64,000 nucleotides of DNA from Diplocarpon mali (Eukaryota; Ascomycota; Leotiomycetes; Helotiales; Drepanopezizaceae), in contig JAENRP010000102.1 in assembly GCA_024741835.1 (NCBI GenBank), positions 1 through 64,000 on the forward strand, read 5' to 3'. This document shows, one piece after another, positions 11,557 through 24,769 of this stretch. Every line of letters starts with the position of its first letter. Position 1 is the stretch's first letter. The notes under the pieces were generated by a model. That model saw only the letters and a program-made list of their open reading frames with translations, was not told the DNA's origin and did no database searches. The translations under genes and the position numbers were made by a program.

Positions 11557-12596
11557 TTATGTCTTCTTTGACGTCGCCTTCTTCTTGGGTGCTGCCTTCT
11601 TTGCTGCGGCTTTCTTGGGTGTAGCAGAGTTGGTCTTGGTGACGCGCCCCGACTTGGTCTTGTTTAGTACCGATGACTTCTCGACGACAGCGGGAGCCTG
11701 ACATTGATTAGATAAGACGCGAAAGAGGTCTAGGGACAAACTTACATCCTTTGCTGCAGAGACCTTCTTGGGTTTGGAAGCAGCCTTGGGCTTGACATCC
11801 TTCACCTTAGAAGCGGCCTTTGGCTTAGGAGCAGCCTTGGGGTTGGAAGCGGCCTTGGGCTTTGCGACCTTGGTTGGGGTAGTTTTCTTGGTGGCTGTGG
11901 CCTTCTTCACCGCGGGCTTCTTCTCGACTGTCTTCTTCTCAACTGTCTTCTTCTCAGCCTTGGGTTTGGCGGCAGCTTTTGCAGCTGCTGGCTTAGGGGC
12001 CTTCTGGGCAAGCTTGACAGTTCCGGAGGCTCCTGTTTAAGACGTCAGGCATGCTATGATAAGGGAGACGCGACAATTACCCTTTGGTTGCTCGAAAACA
12101 CCCTTCTCAGCACCAACCGCGATAGCCTTATTGAACAGCGATGTGAACATGGAATCGCCAGCCTTAATGTCATTGTTGGACTTGACGAATTTCTTAATCG
12201 CAATGCGGCTGCACAACACTTAGCATCGCGTAGATAAATAAAGCAACGCGTCGAACTCTGGTCAAAGCCTATTTCCGCGAATGGAGATGCCGTACCTTGA
12301 TCCTTTGCGCTGAACACCATGTATCAGCAGAAATACGATCTAGTGAGAGAAGCGCGACTTACGTCCTTGAGAGTGGTTATTGCATGAATGATCATGTCTA
12401 GCACGACGTGTCAGAGAGATCTTGGATAAAGAGTCGAGAACTACCAAACGCTCGAGACGATTGGAGCGACCCAGATATAGGCGTACCGCTCCGCTGGAAC
12501 GTTGTGGTGTTGAGGGAAGAGCTTACCTTGATAGCTAGGGCCAGGAGTTGTGTTAGTCGAGGCGGCCTTGGCCTTGGGTGCGGACTTGGGAGGCAT
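11557..12596 (-). CDS. H1: Linker histone H1
   Basis: Encodes a 224-residue linker histone, the chromatin protein that binds nucleosomal linker DNA in the nucleus. Six exons keep frame throughout: 12527-12596, 12363-12397, 12296-12309 (only 14 nt), 12081-12208, 11746-12032 and 11557-11697; introns are 48 to 129 nt with GT..AG ends. The start MPPKSAPK and a short Ala/Lys/Thr head precede the winged-helix globular domain (about residues 24-90), recognisable from MIIHAITTLKD, RKGSSRIAIKKFVK and a GASGTVKL end. The tail is a long Lys/Ala/Pro-rich region with KPKAA repeats, typical of H1. Exon phases 1, 0, 2, 1, 0 all reconcile at the proposed junctions. Fungi usually carry a single H1 gene. Paired CCAAT boxes lie upstream. 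Confidence 0.93.
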
Positions 12597-15500
12597 GTTT
12601 GCAGATGCAAAGTGATGTATTTGAAATGAGACAAGTACTAGTTGGACGAGAGATGGGGGGAATCACAGTTGAAAGCAGAATCCGTGGTCGGTCGTGGTTG
12701 AAAATGCGTATGGAGGGAGGGGGACAAAAGCCGCGACCTCGGACGGGAGCGGGGACTTTCTTAAGTATGAGAAGCGAGGGAAGCCCAACTTTCACAATCA
12801 CGAACACTAAAAAAGACGCTAAACCGGAAGAAGAAGAAATAGGACCGACAGGGGTTAGAATTTACCTCTGGATGTCGCTTATGATTGGCCCAATTTTCGG
12901 GCCTCGAACGACATCCCTGATCTGATGACCACCACGGCCATAGACCCTCTGCTCTGCCCTCCTCCCACACTCGATAGGATCCAAATGCCAACGCATCATC
13001 TTTTGCCCTGCTGGGTCAAGCGTTTCATCTCGTCGTATCCCATCCAGGACCCATCGTCTGATGAGTCTTTGTTCTCTCGTAATTCGCAATTCTATTGCGA
13101 GATATCAAATGCGCCAGACGTTGGGATCCCATGGTTGCCAGTTACACGGCCCTGCAATGTCGACGAGTGTATCACATCTGCGCTCCTGCTGGATGCCATG
13201 ACCCATTGCACCCGGAGCCGAAATCACAAGGAATGTATTCGGTTATCTGCAAACGCCAAAATGGCCTAAGTTGGGGCCGAGTGGCCCGAGAAAGCGAGAT
13301 GTCGAGGCTTCGAATATGAAGCTATCCACGATTTTGCGACCGCGGAACATGAACCATCCCCCCACACATACCGCCATATTTGATTCTCTCCTGCGCAATA
13401 CGCTGCACTTCTTCAATCAAATAGCTTCAGTTTCGTGCCCTTAGATCACTGTATCTTGGCGGCCGTCGATTTTTGGAGATTTTCCCGGTTCAGAGCTCAT
13501 GGTCACGGTCGCGGTTTGCAATTCTCTCTGCGAAGGACTTTCCACCAGCACATCACAACACAACAGCCTCACAGAAGGGCTGCTGTTTCATTCCAATGCT
13601 TATCAGCCGCAGCACTGTCAAAACTCCAAAGTTTTACCATCCCCGACCAGCGAATACCCATCTCTCATCCTCGAAAGAGCGGCGAGGCATAATGACTCCT
13701 ACCGGCAGCATCTCATTGCTTCGCGGCTGCTTGCATCAGCATGCGCATCCTAATACCTGCGTCACACGCTGATTTCCTTTCGTTTGTGTCTGTTTGGTAT
13801 CCAAGTTGCGAAAAAATATTGCCAGTCCATTTTTCAGGAAGGCGGATCAAAGTCGCCGAAACAATTGTGCGACGCGTGCAAAGTCTGAACCCTCACGGCG
13901 TCTAGACCCACAACACTTCGCAAAATCTGAGGTAGTATGTAGTCGAATATACCACAGCAGATTCTCAAATTTTATCGAATATGCAAACATTGTCTTTGGT
14001 GATCTGGAAACGCGTCATGGCTGGATCGTTGGTTTTGTAGACGGTCGCAAGAGTTCAAATCGCGACGCGAACATGAGTTCATCTTCACAACACGTCTCAC
14101 AAGCTTGCACTTATCCATCTGTGTCACTCAGATCTCGGCCGGCTGATTATTTCAACTCACACTCCTCGGCTCAAATTCTCGGGTCGGCGCCTGCCCGTTA
14201 CCTTCAGTACTGGGCTTCATTGCGCCTCGTTGGGGCACGGCGAGCGCCGTAAATCCTCGGCGCCACTGAAAAGAATTTATACGCTCCCACCCGACTCATA
14301 CACTGTACTATCAACTGGACATAGTTATTCCCTCTTCATTTCATAAATAATGCAACATATTGGCAGTCTCGGAAATCCCGAAGGTTAGTTAGGAAACTGA
14401 GACAACAAAGGTGTGATGATCGCCACCAGTTGACCAAACTTTTCCCTTTAAACGACACTCGAACACTACACTTCCATTGTCACAATATACACTTCCAGAA
14501 ATGGAAAGTGGGTGTTGAGCCTCGGGGAAAAGCCAGAGGCGGCGCACGCCTTCTAAAATTTCATTTTCGAAATTTGTATCAGCGATTAGTCGATTCTTCT
14601 ATTCTCTTCCACCAAACCACACTCCCGCGATGAGACAGACCCGCAGGCCGCAACCACAAGTACAACTACAGCTTCACGTCCCCAAAAGGGGTTGGAAAGA
14701 CATAGGCGTTAGCGACCCTGATCTCCGGGTAAGTTATCGGGTACAGTAGTGACTCAAAACCCATCTGCGCACCGCAAACAACACCGGTGTAACAAAAGTA
14801 TCCATAGCCTGTTCACCTCCGCCTCAGCCTGTCTTCTCATGCTACCGTAATATGTCGCACGAGTATGCGACTGCTCGCTCACGGCCATCAATATCGTCCA
14901 AGTACACCCCGGTCGAAACTCGTCAAACCCGGCCGCCACCTACGGGTAGTCAATACAAGCTGTGGAAGCGATCACGTGACTCGCTCGCTGCTCGGCGCGG
15001 CCAGCCATCCGCCGCTGGGAGCGGAGTCTGGCCCCGGTGAGCATGGGCCGTAAATCATGCTCACTGCGCTGTTGTTATTTTTGGCTCTCAGCACAGTCCC
15101 GAGTCATAATTAATTCCGTACAGTCGTCTGCCGACCTGCCGAAAATCCAACATAGCGCTCACACAGTGTTGGCTTTCGGATACATCTAGCCGATTAAGGA
15201 CCTTGACACTTGTGATTTCATCCATTTTTCTGTCTCAGGACTTGCCAAACATATTTGCTGCCAAAAATAGACATATCACGTGAAAAGCCGGCTCACGCGG
15301 GAGCGAGCGAGCAGAGCACTTGCACATGGTTGTGAGGGACGTCCTCCGCGAGCGAGAATCCATAGGGAGCTTCAAAAGAGAGAAGCGTCACGTAGGTAAT
15401 GATACACATCACTTCTCAATACGGCGAGTGGACTTGCTGTCCATCCCACGCAGGATTCGATTATGATTATGCTATCTACTTACAACTTGCAGACTTTCGC

Positions 15501-15609
15501 TCCATGGAACATGCCAGAATATGCAAATGAAAGTAGGCGCAGAATCCCCGGTATCAACAGTTCCTCGTACATGTACAAATTTGCCTCCCATATTACCATG
15601 AGATGCAAC
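12597..15609. other. 3-kb intergenic region without a supported gene
   Basis: Contains the H1 promoter at its left end and the 3' flank of the glycosyltransferase gene at its right end. Several 60-150-codon open frames occur on the plus strand (for example 13794-14252), but none has domain-like features or a convincing exon partner. CACGTG palindromes, possible bHLH sites, occur at 14973-14978 and 15278-15283. An unannotated non-coding RNA or rapidly evolving gene cannot be excluded. Confidence 0.5.
12884..12894. promoter_or_regulatory. Inverted CCAAT-box pair upstream of histone H1
   Basis: ATTGGCCCAAT presents a CCAAT box on each strand about 290 bp upstream of the H1 start codon. CCAAT boxes bound by the HAP/CBC complex are common in fungal and histone promoters, so a promoter role is plausible. 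It is inferred from position and motif only. Confidence 0.4.
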
Positions 15610-18600
15610 TCAAACATTACTCCCCGCCACCACCACCTCCTCGCCCTGGAGACTCGATTCCATCGAACTCTGCGTGTATCTCTGCTCGAACGGTATCCTT
15701 GGGTTCTTCTTCCTTAAGCGTCCCTTCTTCTCCGACGCACTACTCAGACTCCACGTCTCAGGCGTCAACCTCGGACTCCTCAGCGGCGGCGTCATAACAC
15801 TCGCCCCAAACGCCGCAGACGACTTCTCCATCCTGACCCAACTGTTCCCATCCTCCGCGCTCGGCGGCCGGCTGCTCCGCTTGTGGTATGTGCGCGAGCG
15901 GTACTTGCCAATCCACAACATCTGCTCGTGCTCGCGCAGGTACCGATCTGACGAGAAGTTCTTCAGCACGTTCTCGCGGCCTAGCATGCCCAGCTTGCGC
16001 CGCTGGTCCGTCTTTTCGTACATGCGCTGCGTAATCTGCTTCACCTCATCGGGTGACGGATCGGGATACGCGAGAACCTGTGGCGGCCCCCCGGGCGGAT
16101 CTTCGGCGTAGAGGCTCCATCGGCCGAGGAGGGCGAGGATGTTGATCTATTTGGCAGGTTAGCATGCATTACCTTTAATTTCATGGGTGGTTCAGATCGA
16201 TGGCTCGCCTGGGTTGGGATTCACTGACCTGTGCCCGGGCAAGCGATTCCGAGTCGTTGGGCGGCACGACCTCGCTGAAGCGGTCGCCGGTCTCACCATC
16301 CGTTACCACGCAGAAGGAGGCGCCGACATCCGTACAGACGACTGGTGTCCCTGTGAGCGCGGCTTCGCCCATCGCTAGCGGGAGACCTTCAGAGAGGGAG
16401 GAGTTAAGGAAGAGCCAGGCGTCTTGGAGCACGAGGGATGGATTGCCTAGACCTTTGAGCACGCAGTGGTCGCGGAGTCCTTTGGAGGCGATGAGTTCTT
16501 GGCATTCGGTTGAGTAGCTGGCGGCGCGCTCCATGTCGCCGTATATGTGCAGGCTGTAGTCCGTGAAACCCCATTTGTTGACGATAAAGTCTGTAGCGAG
16601 GATCGCGTTCTTGATGTCCTTGATATATTGCACGTGAGACAGCATGACGGCTGTAGGCTTGTCTGTCTTGAGTTTCTGGATCGGTTCGAATTTCTCCATG
16701 TTGCAGATGCCGTTGACCACCGGGTCGATCTTCCGCACAAAGGTGCGACGATGCTCGATATTTCCCTCGGCCGTACCGAGCTCGACTTCCCAGCCGGGAT
16801 TAAAGTACGCAGCACAAGGAAGGACGACGTCCGCATGGTGTTCGAGCAAGACACAACCCATGTGACCCAGGGATATCAGAGAGCTGTTTATGAACGGCGT
16901 ATCGAACGACACGGCCGAGGACATGAAGTTTGTTAGCTCTCTGAAGCTGATACAATGATCCCAGACATGCAGAGTACACTGTCGCTTGACCTTGCAAACG
17001 ATGCCATACCCGGCGCCAGTGAAATGATGCGACGCCTGGAAGACATCGGGGACTTTTTCCGGTACAGGGATGGAGAAGATGAAGAGGTATCGATGCCACA
17101 TGTTCAGAGCCTGATCCATCTGCGTCATCGTCGGCTTCTCGAAGTCCCACCACTCTGATACTGGCAGCGTGTCTGGCATGTCTTCTGTCAACCACAGCTC
17201 TCGCCATGTTTGCTTGACGATATCACTGTCCCATACGTCGTTCCAGTTGCGCGAAGATTCGAAATAAGTGTTTAGATCGCACAACGCCTTAGTAGCTTCT
17301 TCGATATGCTCACGGTTTAGATGCAGTGCTCGTGAGGTCCGCACTAAGCTCGTAAGGATGGGTAGGAAGTTGGCCTTGATGTCTGCAGTTCTCGTGTCGA
17401 AGGACCTTGATACAACTTCCGAGTCGAGGATATTCTGGAGGACGCCATGCGTGGGATTCAGGAAATCGAGACCCCACTGAGGGATGACTGTAAGAGATTG
17501 TACATTTCTTTCGATCTGAAACTTGGGCACTCCATAGTCGTTGGCTGATTCGGCCACAACGTGCCATCGGATGGTCTTCAGATCGTTGACCATATCTCTG
17601 CGGCAGGCAGAGACTCCACCCGGTTCGTTAGGCCATGTCGATGTATCCATGGAAAGAATGTGAAGTTCATCGTCGCTATCTCGTAGCTGGGTAGAAAGAG
17701 TTCTGGTGTTGATTCTGGAGTCGCCTCCTGTGCCCATGCTGTAGAAATCACTGATCTTGAAAGCAATGTGCACCCACGAGCTGATTTCCGGGTGGACGTC
17801 CACTCTGGCCATGATGGTATCGGCTTGTGCATCGAGGTAATCTTTGGCAGCGTCCAACCGGCCAAGATCTCTGTTCCTCCAGTAGGACTTGAGAACACCA
17901 TCTGATCTCAGCAAACCCTCGTCAAGCCATCTTGCTGTGACAGCATCGATTTCTTTGCCGCTTTTCCACGTCTTCCAGAGTTGCGTTCTAGCTTGCGATG
18001 TAGAGATTGGATAGCGCCTGACGTTCAGACCAAGCAGGCGCGAGATGAAGTTCGATTCCACTGAGGAGAACGGAAGAAGTGGGTTATCGTGCAGGAAGCT
18101 ACACTTGTCTGGTTTCTGCAGTACATGAAACCAATCTTCGTGTATCATTGCCGGGGTTGCGACTAGCTCACCGTTCAAAGTGGTGGATATCTCAGGGTGG
18201 GATTTGTGCTCATACGTCCACGAGGCGTGATGGACTTCCGAGCCCTGGATGAATGTCGCTTCTGTAACTTTGGTGAACGGGATCCACTCGTCCAGTCGCT
18301 GTGGATGTTTCTGGCCTGGCATGCTCCACGAGACACGAATTGTAATATGGGGGAAAACATATTCTCCTCTGATCAGTTCGTCTTCAAATTTCGCGCTCTT
18401 CCGGTACCAGTAGGTGAAATTGACAGGATTGACGCCTCTGAAAGTAGATCCGGTAGTGATGTAGCCGCGTTGGTCATACCGTACAATTTGCCCAATGCGA
18501 TCTCCCTTGAGGCATTGGCGTTGTATTGGTAGCTTCCGACTTGACTTTTTCCCAGCTTGACTATACTCGTATGTGAACAGGTTGACGCTGTTCTCGTTCT

Positions 18601-21600
18601 TGAACTCTTCTCGCTGGCTGAGGACCATCTTATTCGAATAGGTGTTAATTGCCATAAGTTTTTTCTGATCGAGTGGCGCTTTGTCATGGAGTCCGGAATA
18701 TTGAGCGAGTTGTCTGCTACCGTCTGGCAGCACGGTCCCGAAACATGTGGAAGGCCCGTCCAGACAGTCGATGACGATCCTGTTCTTCTCCAAGACGGTT
18801 TTCATGCCCTTCAAATTGCTATGAAGCTTTGCGATATTCTCTCGGCCGTGAAACATCACCAAGGGAAGGATAATTCCTTGAAGCATTTTGCAGAAAGACC
18901 ATATACCATTCAAGATGAAGATCACAGGCCACCGCACAAGCACGGGCTTTGTCTGCATTGTATACTCTAACTCTCTCTGGTATTCGGGATCCGCGGTGAG
19001 AGAAAGACAGATGAACTTGATGCAAATCTGCACCTTCTGGTGGAATAGGGATAAACAGAGGTTTAGAGAGTCGATGCTCGAGCGTGAGACATTGTTTTTA
19101 GGAGTAGCGGTGGAGCCGAGTAGTCCCCCACTGCTTAATTCTGGATACTCTGGTTCAGAATCGGCGAAGATGTTACCCATCTCTTCCTGAGACTTGGCAT
19201 AGGCATAAGCTGACACAGTGAGAGCTGCTCCGAGATCGCAACGAGCGACGTATTCTTCAGGGTCAACGGGCAGGGCTGTTGAAGCTCTGGATCGGATCCA
19301 CTTCTCCTCGTATGCAGATAGCGGTTTTGACCGTCCACAGCTCCGCTTGAGTAGAAATTCTCTGAGCTTTTTAGGAAGACTGTCCCATTCGCGTTCACAA
19401 TCAATTCCCAGAAGAAGGTAACGAAGTAAAATCCTATCTCCGTTGGCGATAACACGTGTGCGTTCAGCTGCAGAGGTTTCAATTTGACGTTTGATCCCTT
19501 CTGGGAGTGACAGATCACCGTCATTAGACTCACTAACGACTAGAAGTTCAGCCAACATCGAATCGTTATGAGAGAGACCGAGTTGAGATTCACTGGTAGC
19601 CTGGACAATGGCCTCCGCAATGATTTTACTGTTCCGGTGGATGTTTAGACGCCACTCATCCCCTTCGAAGTCAAGGCCAAGGACCACGAAGATGTGCAGT
19701 CGATCGCCGCTGGTCTGGCTGATCACCCGAACCTTCTGTTCCTGTTGGGGGAAGTGCTGTGCCGAGATCAGTTCGACCACTGTTTTCCCAGTTCTCCAAA
19801 GCGTAGCAGTTCGTTCGAGAATCTGTTCTGCCGATAGAAAAGCATTTTGCAGAATTTCCGCACGTCTCGACCTTCTTTGAGCTAGCAAGAAGTCCAGGAT
19901 ATTTGCGCCTGGATGATGGGATGGTTCAAGTTTGTAGCGTTGCTCAGCGGGAAGAGTAGAAACGTATTGAAACATCTGCGACAAAGTTGCCTGTGAGATT
20001 TCTGGGAACGGTTCGAGGGCGCTAATACAGTAGGTGACTGGCGTAAGTTTCGCTTCCAGGTCTTTGGTCGATTCTCTAGATTTAAAGCTGAAAACCCCGG
20101 TCCAGCCAATCTTGGACAACCACACCGAGTAGGCAGCCGCTATCCATGTTCCAATAGAAAGCCCAATCACACCACTGTATGCAAATTGAGGTAAGTATAT
20201 GTGGAGAGCGATGCCTGCGGGGAAGCCAATCACAAACGCTACCCCAAGACATTTTGCCGAGTCGGCTGCGCAGTATATCTTGTTGTATTGGTACCAAAGG
20301 AGACCAGTATAAGCACCAACATACGCCAGGTACATAACCGTGGCATCGCGTGATCCCTCGAAAGTCCACATGAGAGCGGAAGTGATGGAGATTCCCCATA
20401 TATGCATGAAGAAGAACTTTGCGAGAGATTTCCAGTAAAGCGCTCGTCTCGCCTTCGCATCGTTCTCCGTAGCTTGGCGAAGGAATTTCAAGGAGGTTAT
20501 AGGCTGGTTGGTAGCTTGATTCGCAGCGGTCCACAGAGGCTGTGAAACAGTGTCTAAGGATACTGCCCCAATGAGATAGTAACACAGCCCGAAGCCTACT
20601 GCTAGCCGATATTGCTCGCTACTTGCGGCAGATAGACCAACCAAAGAGCCGCCTGATACCAGAGCTGCCCATTTGTCCAACAGAGCGACAACAAAGTACA
20701 AAACACCAGACCATATGTCGTTGCCAGTATGGCGCCAATGAAGGAAAGCGCTGTGTAGCTTGAGACCTTTTTGCATGTTCCCCATGTTGTCGAAAGCTGC
20801 TTTCAATGTGAGATTCCACGTTGCACTATATGCCAGTGGCATCCTAGTCCTCTTGAATCTGCAGAACCATCCCATCAGAAACATCGTCGAGGAGTAGCCT
20901 TTAGCGAGCTTGGAAACGAGAGGATCGGGTGTAGCTTTCGTCCAGAAATGGCGATTGCATTCTTTCAGAACAGCGGCATGGAGTGTGATTCGTGGATATG
21001 GTCCTCCTGAAATTTCCTTTATATCTTCTGCATGCCCGAGAGTTGAGCCAGATTCTTCTCTAGTCTTCATGTACCAATTCACGACTTCGCTATCTGTAAT
21101 GAAAGGTATGTGGAGGTACCAAGTGGTCCATAGAGCCATGGTTTTCCGAGCCCCGTAGAGGAGAGAGAACAAAAAGATGGTCAGCACGCAGAAGTAGACT
21201 GCTATATCATGCCCCGTCCACAAGCTCACCACTGGTGAGATGAAGAGAATTGGAATACAGTACATGATGACAGTTCTTCCGGACTGGAAGCTTGATCCCG
21301 GGACCTGGTAGATCGAAAGGGCGGATAGTGTCATGAGATACGTAGCAAGCATGGCAAAGTAGAAGACGAAAATGACCCCAGCCACGATGCCTTTGGTGAT
21401 TCCGAGAGTAACGAGAGCTCCGGATGCAGTGAATATAACAATTGCAAGACCGGCAACAAAACGTGTAAGAACGAACATGTTCATTGCCGGGAATGCGTTT
21501 GCGAACACATAATAGCTACCTCCAGATGAGATCCACGAGCCCACCGCGCCACACGCGAGAAGCGCAAGCATCAGTGCTGTTGTGGCCATTGTCTTTTCGG

Positions 21601-24600
21601 TAGAGGACATGAAGGTCGTGAGATATAGACCCCGTCCGATAGTGGTAAGTAACATGATATCGATAAGCGCAGGTACAGCAAAAATCCCAAGAAAGGTGAC
21701 TTGATAGGTGCTTGTTATAGTCTCCACGCCGTTTTGAGGATCCAAATCAATCTGCATGGCTGCGTATGCTGAAGGGAGATCGGTGAAGCCTTCTTCTCGT
21801 GGTGGTGGTTGGTGCTTCATGTAGTATGATCGATATCTGGCCGACAGAATTCTTCCAAGATCCCTGGTTGTCATGTCAAAAAATGAATCGCATCGCGAGC
21901 CGAGGGCAAAGTTCTCAGCGAAGCAGCCGGCTTGGTCGGTGGCATGGTTAGGCAGAGGATTGCGGTCAAGGATCTCTAGCAGGATCTCATCGAGCGAGAG
22001 CTTGCGGAAGGCGGAGAAGACAGACAATGCAAATATATCAGCGCTGGCATCAATATGATCTTCTCTGAGGAGTGACTGAATGACAACCCCAAGCTGTGCC
22101 AGAGTCTCCGTTTCGCAGTTCATCAACACCTCGTGCACGCGCTCGTCGATCTCCTCGAACAGCGAGATGGCGGCAGAGGTACCGGGTACCCAGCAGCCCT
22201 TATCACGGAGCCAAGTGAGTCTGGCTGTAATCAAAGCCGCAGGAGACAATTCGCCACTGAGATACCCGATCGCACTTTGAGTCCTGATCTGAGTGAGGGT
22301 AGGTATTTCCATGACCTGATATTCGCAGCAAGCCCGGACTCTCGCAAGGAACATGAAGTCGTATCCGTGCCCCGACAGCACGAGGCGCCGAATGAAAGAG
22401 ATGGTCTCCTCTGGAGATAGTTGCTCCAAGTCGTGGACGATGCGTGGCGCTAGTTGCCAGGTCTTTGATAGACTGCCGTTTAGCTTGGACAAAGTCTGCT
22501 CAGCTAGGAAGCACTCGGTGCGGCTACATCCGCGGCTGGAGAGAAATGTATGCAGCAGTGTACCCACGCGGTCATGAGTCTTGCTCGACAGGTAAATGTT
22601 CAGAGTGCCCGTGACGGCATCGAGGTCGTAGAGCCCCCAGAACTGAACTTTGGGACCTGTTTGGAAACCGGAGTGCAGCCCTGCGTAGACCTGGATACGG
22701 GGTGCTCCATCATGATTCTTGACGGTAAGTAGGTCCAGAAGCTCCTTCACCGCTAGGGAGGTGAGAGAATCGGCTGCTTCATCCTCTCTGGCATCAGGAA
22801 AGGCTCTTAACTGCTCGACAAAGCCAAGGATCTCTTCTTCTTCGATGTGCTGTAGCAAATCAAGCTCTCGAAGATGGCGTTGTGTTTGAAGAAGGATGCC
22901 AAACTCGCGAGCAGCGACTTCCAGACCTGTGAGAGAACCCTTGGTCAGTTACAATGTCGTATATCTACACCGAAGGTTGCGAATATACGGACAGAACGCT
23001 CGGGATTGGAGATGCCAGAGATGTTCGGGATTTCGACAGAATCGACTCACCTAGATGGAAACATCCTAAGCCCGAGAAATCGTCGCCGCCAGCAGAAGCT
23101 GACAACGGATGCGGCTGGGAGTAGCTGCGGTACGAATCATGATAATTTACGATGTCGGCATTGCCAGATTCCAAGTCAAGTCCGGAGCCACTTGTATCCG
23201 GGGAGAAGGTTCGCAATTTTCCCGTCAATCCGGGAATGAAAGATTGCAACGATTCGTACAGAGCCTCATGGCTTCGTAAAGTACGAGAAATCTGTATTGT
23301 GCGTGAGTTAGCGCTAAGTTCATGTTGCGTTTGTCACGTGAGCGGGGCTGCGTCAAGCGGCAAAGAGCCGCGATTTCGAACCATGTGAGACAATTGTCGC
23401 ATCATCGATATACAACTGTGAAATCAAAAGCAAAAGTTCTACGAAGTTTCCTGTGGGGGCAACGCATGCCGGCATGAAAACAGTCCGATGCGATATCGAT
23501 AAGGAAACCCGGCTGAGGTGAGGTGGATGCTGAATCTGCAGCTCACGTACCTGATCGTTCGCACGCCAAAGATCATGGGCTTTCATATTGTCTTCATCCT
23601 TCAGCCACATAAGTCCTCCAAGCGGTTTCTGGCTGACAGTGTATTCAGTCGCGACATCTGCGTCATCTAGCGACGCCGCTGACCCTATCCAGCACAGGGC
23701 GCTGTTGAATTGGCACCATTGGAAGCTGCGTTGCACAATTGCATACTGGGCCTTGACCCCGTCGTCAATCGTCTCCCACATCATCGTAAGCGTCCGCGAT
23801 TGCTGCGCAGCGATGGCTCGCATGGCCGTCCGCATCTCTGTCATGTGGAAATAGTTTTGTCGGTCTCCATCCGGCCTAATGGTTCCATTCCGATACACGA
23901 CACCTCTGACCATATTCATCTTGATATCCCGACATTCACGTTGGGTCAAGCATTCCAGTGGCGATGCTTCTATCTCTAGCCAGAGGTCTAAGCCCAAGCT
24001 TCCGATGTACTTGGCTGTTGCGTTTAAGACGACTGGTTGTAGATGCGATCTGAAGCCAGCAAGGAGAACGCCTGTAAAAGGCATCATCTGTGTCTGGCTC
24101 CTGAAATGCGCTCTAACATACTCGGCGAGAGTGGACAGTAATTGATTGACCTCCTCGCTACTTGAACTGGTCTCTGATTTTGCAAGCTGCTGCAGGTCGA
24201 GCCGCCCAAGTACATGTGCAGAAGAGCTTTGACATGTTGAGAGGGCATGCAGCACCCCCTTCTTTGTGGGATCAAGGACGATGACCTCCCATTTGGACAG
24301 CAGGTGTGCTTGCGTTGCGGTCGGTGGGCTGGCAAAGCTTCCAAGAAAGACGCCGAAAGACTTGGGCTCTCCTTTAGACCCTCTCTTCAACGAAAGCGGC
24401 TCCCCATTACCGATCAGTCGGTCGAGATGACGAGCCACGGCGGTGGGTACTGCTGCTTGTTGATGCCGTTCCTACGGTAAGCAAGACAGTAAGTAAGGGA
24501 TTGTGGAGAAGAGGCAACCGGTAAGAGCTTCGACTCGAGCAGCAAAGCACTTACCTTCCAAGATCTCCAAATCTTGCAAGATATTCGATACAGCACATAT

Positions 24601-24769
24601 AGGGAACCTAAAACGACGCTGGCAAGCAGAATTCCGACTGTTAACTGTGCACTGAGTTAACAGGGGGCCAGCTGGAGACGTGATCACCACGGAACCGCAC
24701 CTTATCCCACCACGTCTTCACCATCAGCTTCCAACCGACCGCCGACAGTCCCAAGTATGTTGGCTCCAT
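15610..24769 (-). CDS. Giant multipass membrane protein with C-terminal GT4 glycosyltransferase domain
   Basis: Six exons join in frame to 2851 residues: 24701-24769, 24555-24644, 23551-24471, 23051-23291, 16229-22926 and 15610-16146. The MEPTYLGL start and exon 2 give an N-terminal membrane anchor (about residues 24-44) followed by basic residues. Next comes a soluble part (about 55-800), then two clusters of hydrophobic helices (about 835-1040 and 1185-1385), a long cytosolic or lumenal stretch, and a glycosyltransferase family 4 Rossmann domain (about 2530-2700). That domain carries a GLGNPSLVLQDAWLFLNSSLSEGLPLAMGEA-type signature (shown by ENZ-like SEGLPLAMGEA and TPVVCTDVG). GT4 enzymes transfer sugars from nucleotide-sugar donors with retention. 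Here the acceptor is unknown, and a wall-polysaccharide or glycolipid role is only inferred. The last exon adds a basic, Ser-rich tail. The 259-nt intron at 23292-23550 is long for this genome and its borders are the least certain. Confidence 0.85.

Noticed and set aside
13794..14252. 152-codon plus-strand frame between H1 and the GT4 gene
   Set aside because: No recognisable motif, no exon partner, and length within chance for this composition.
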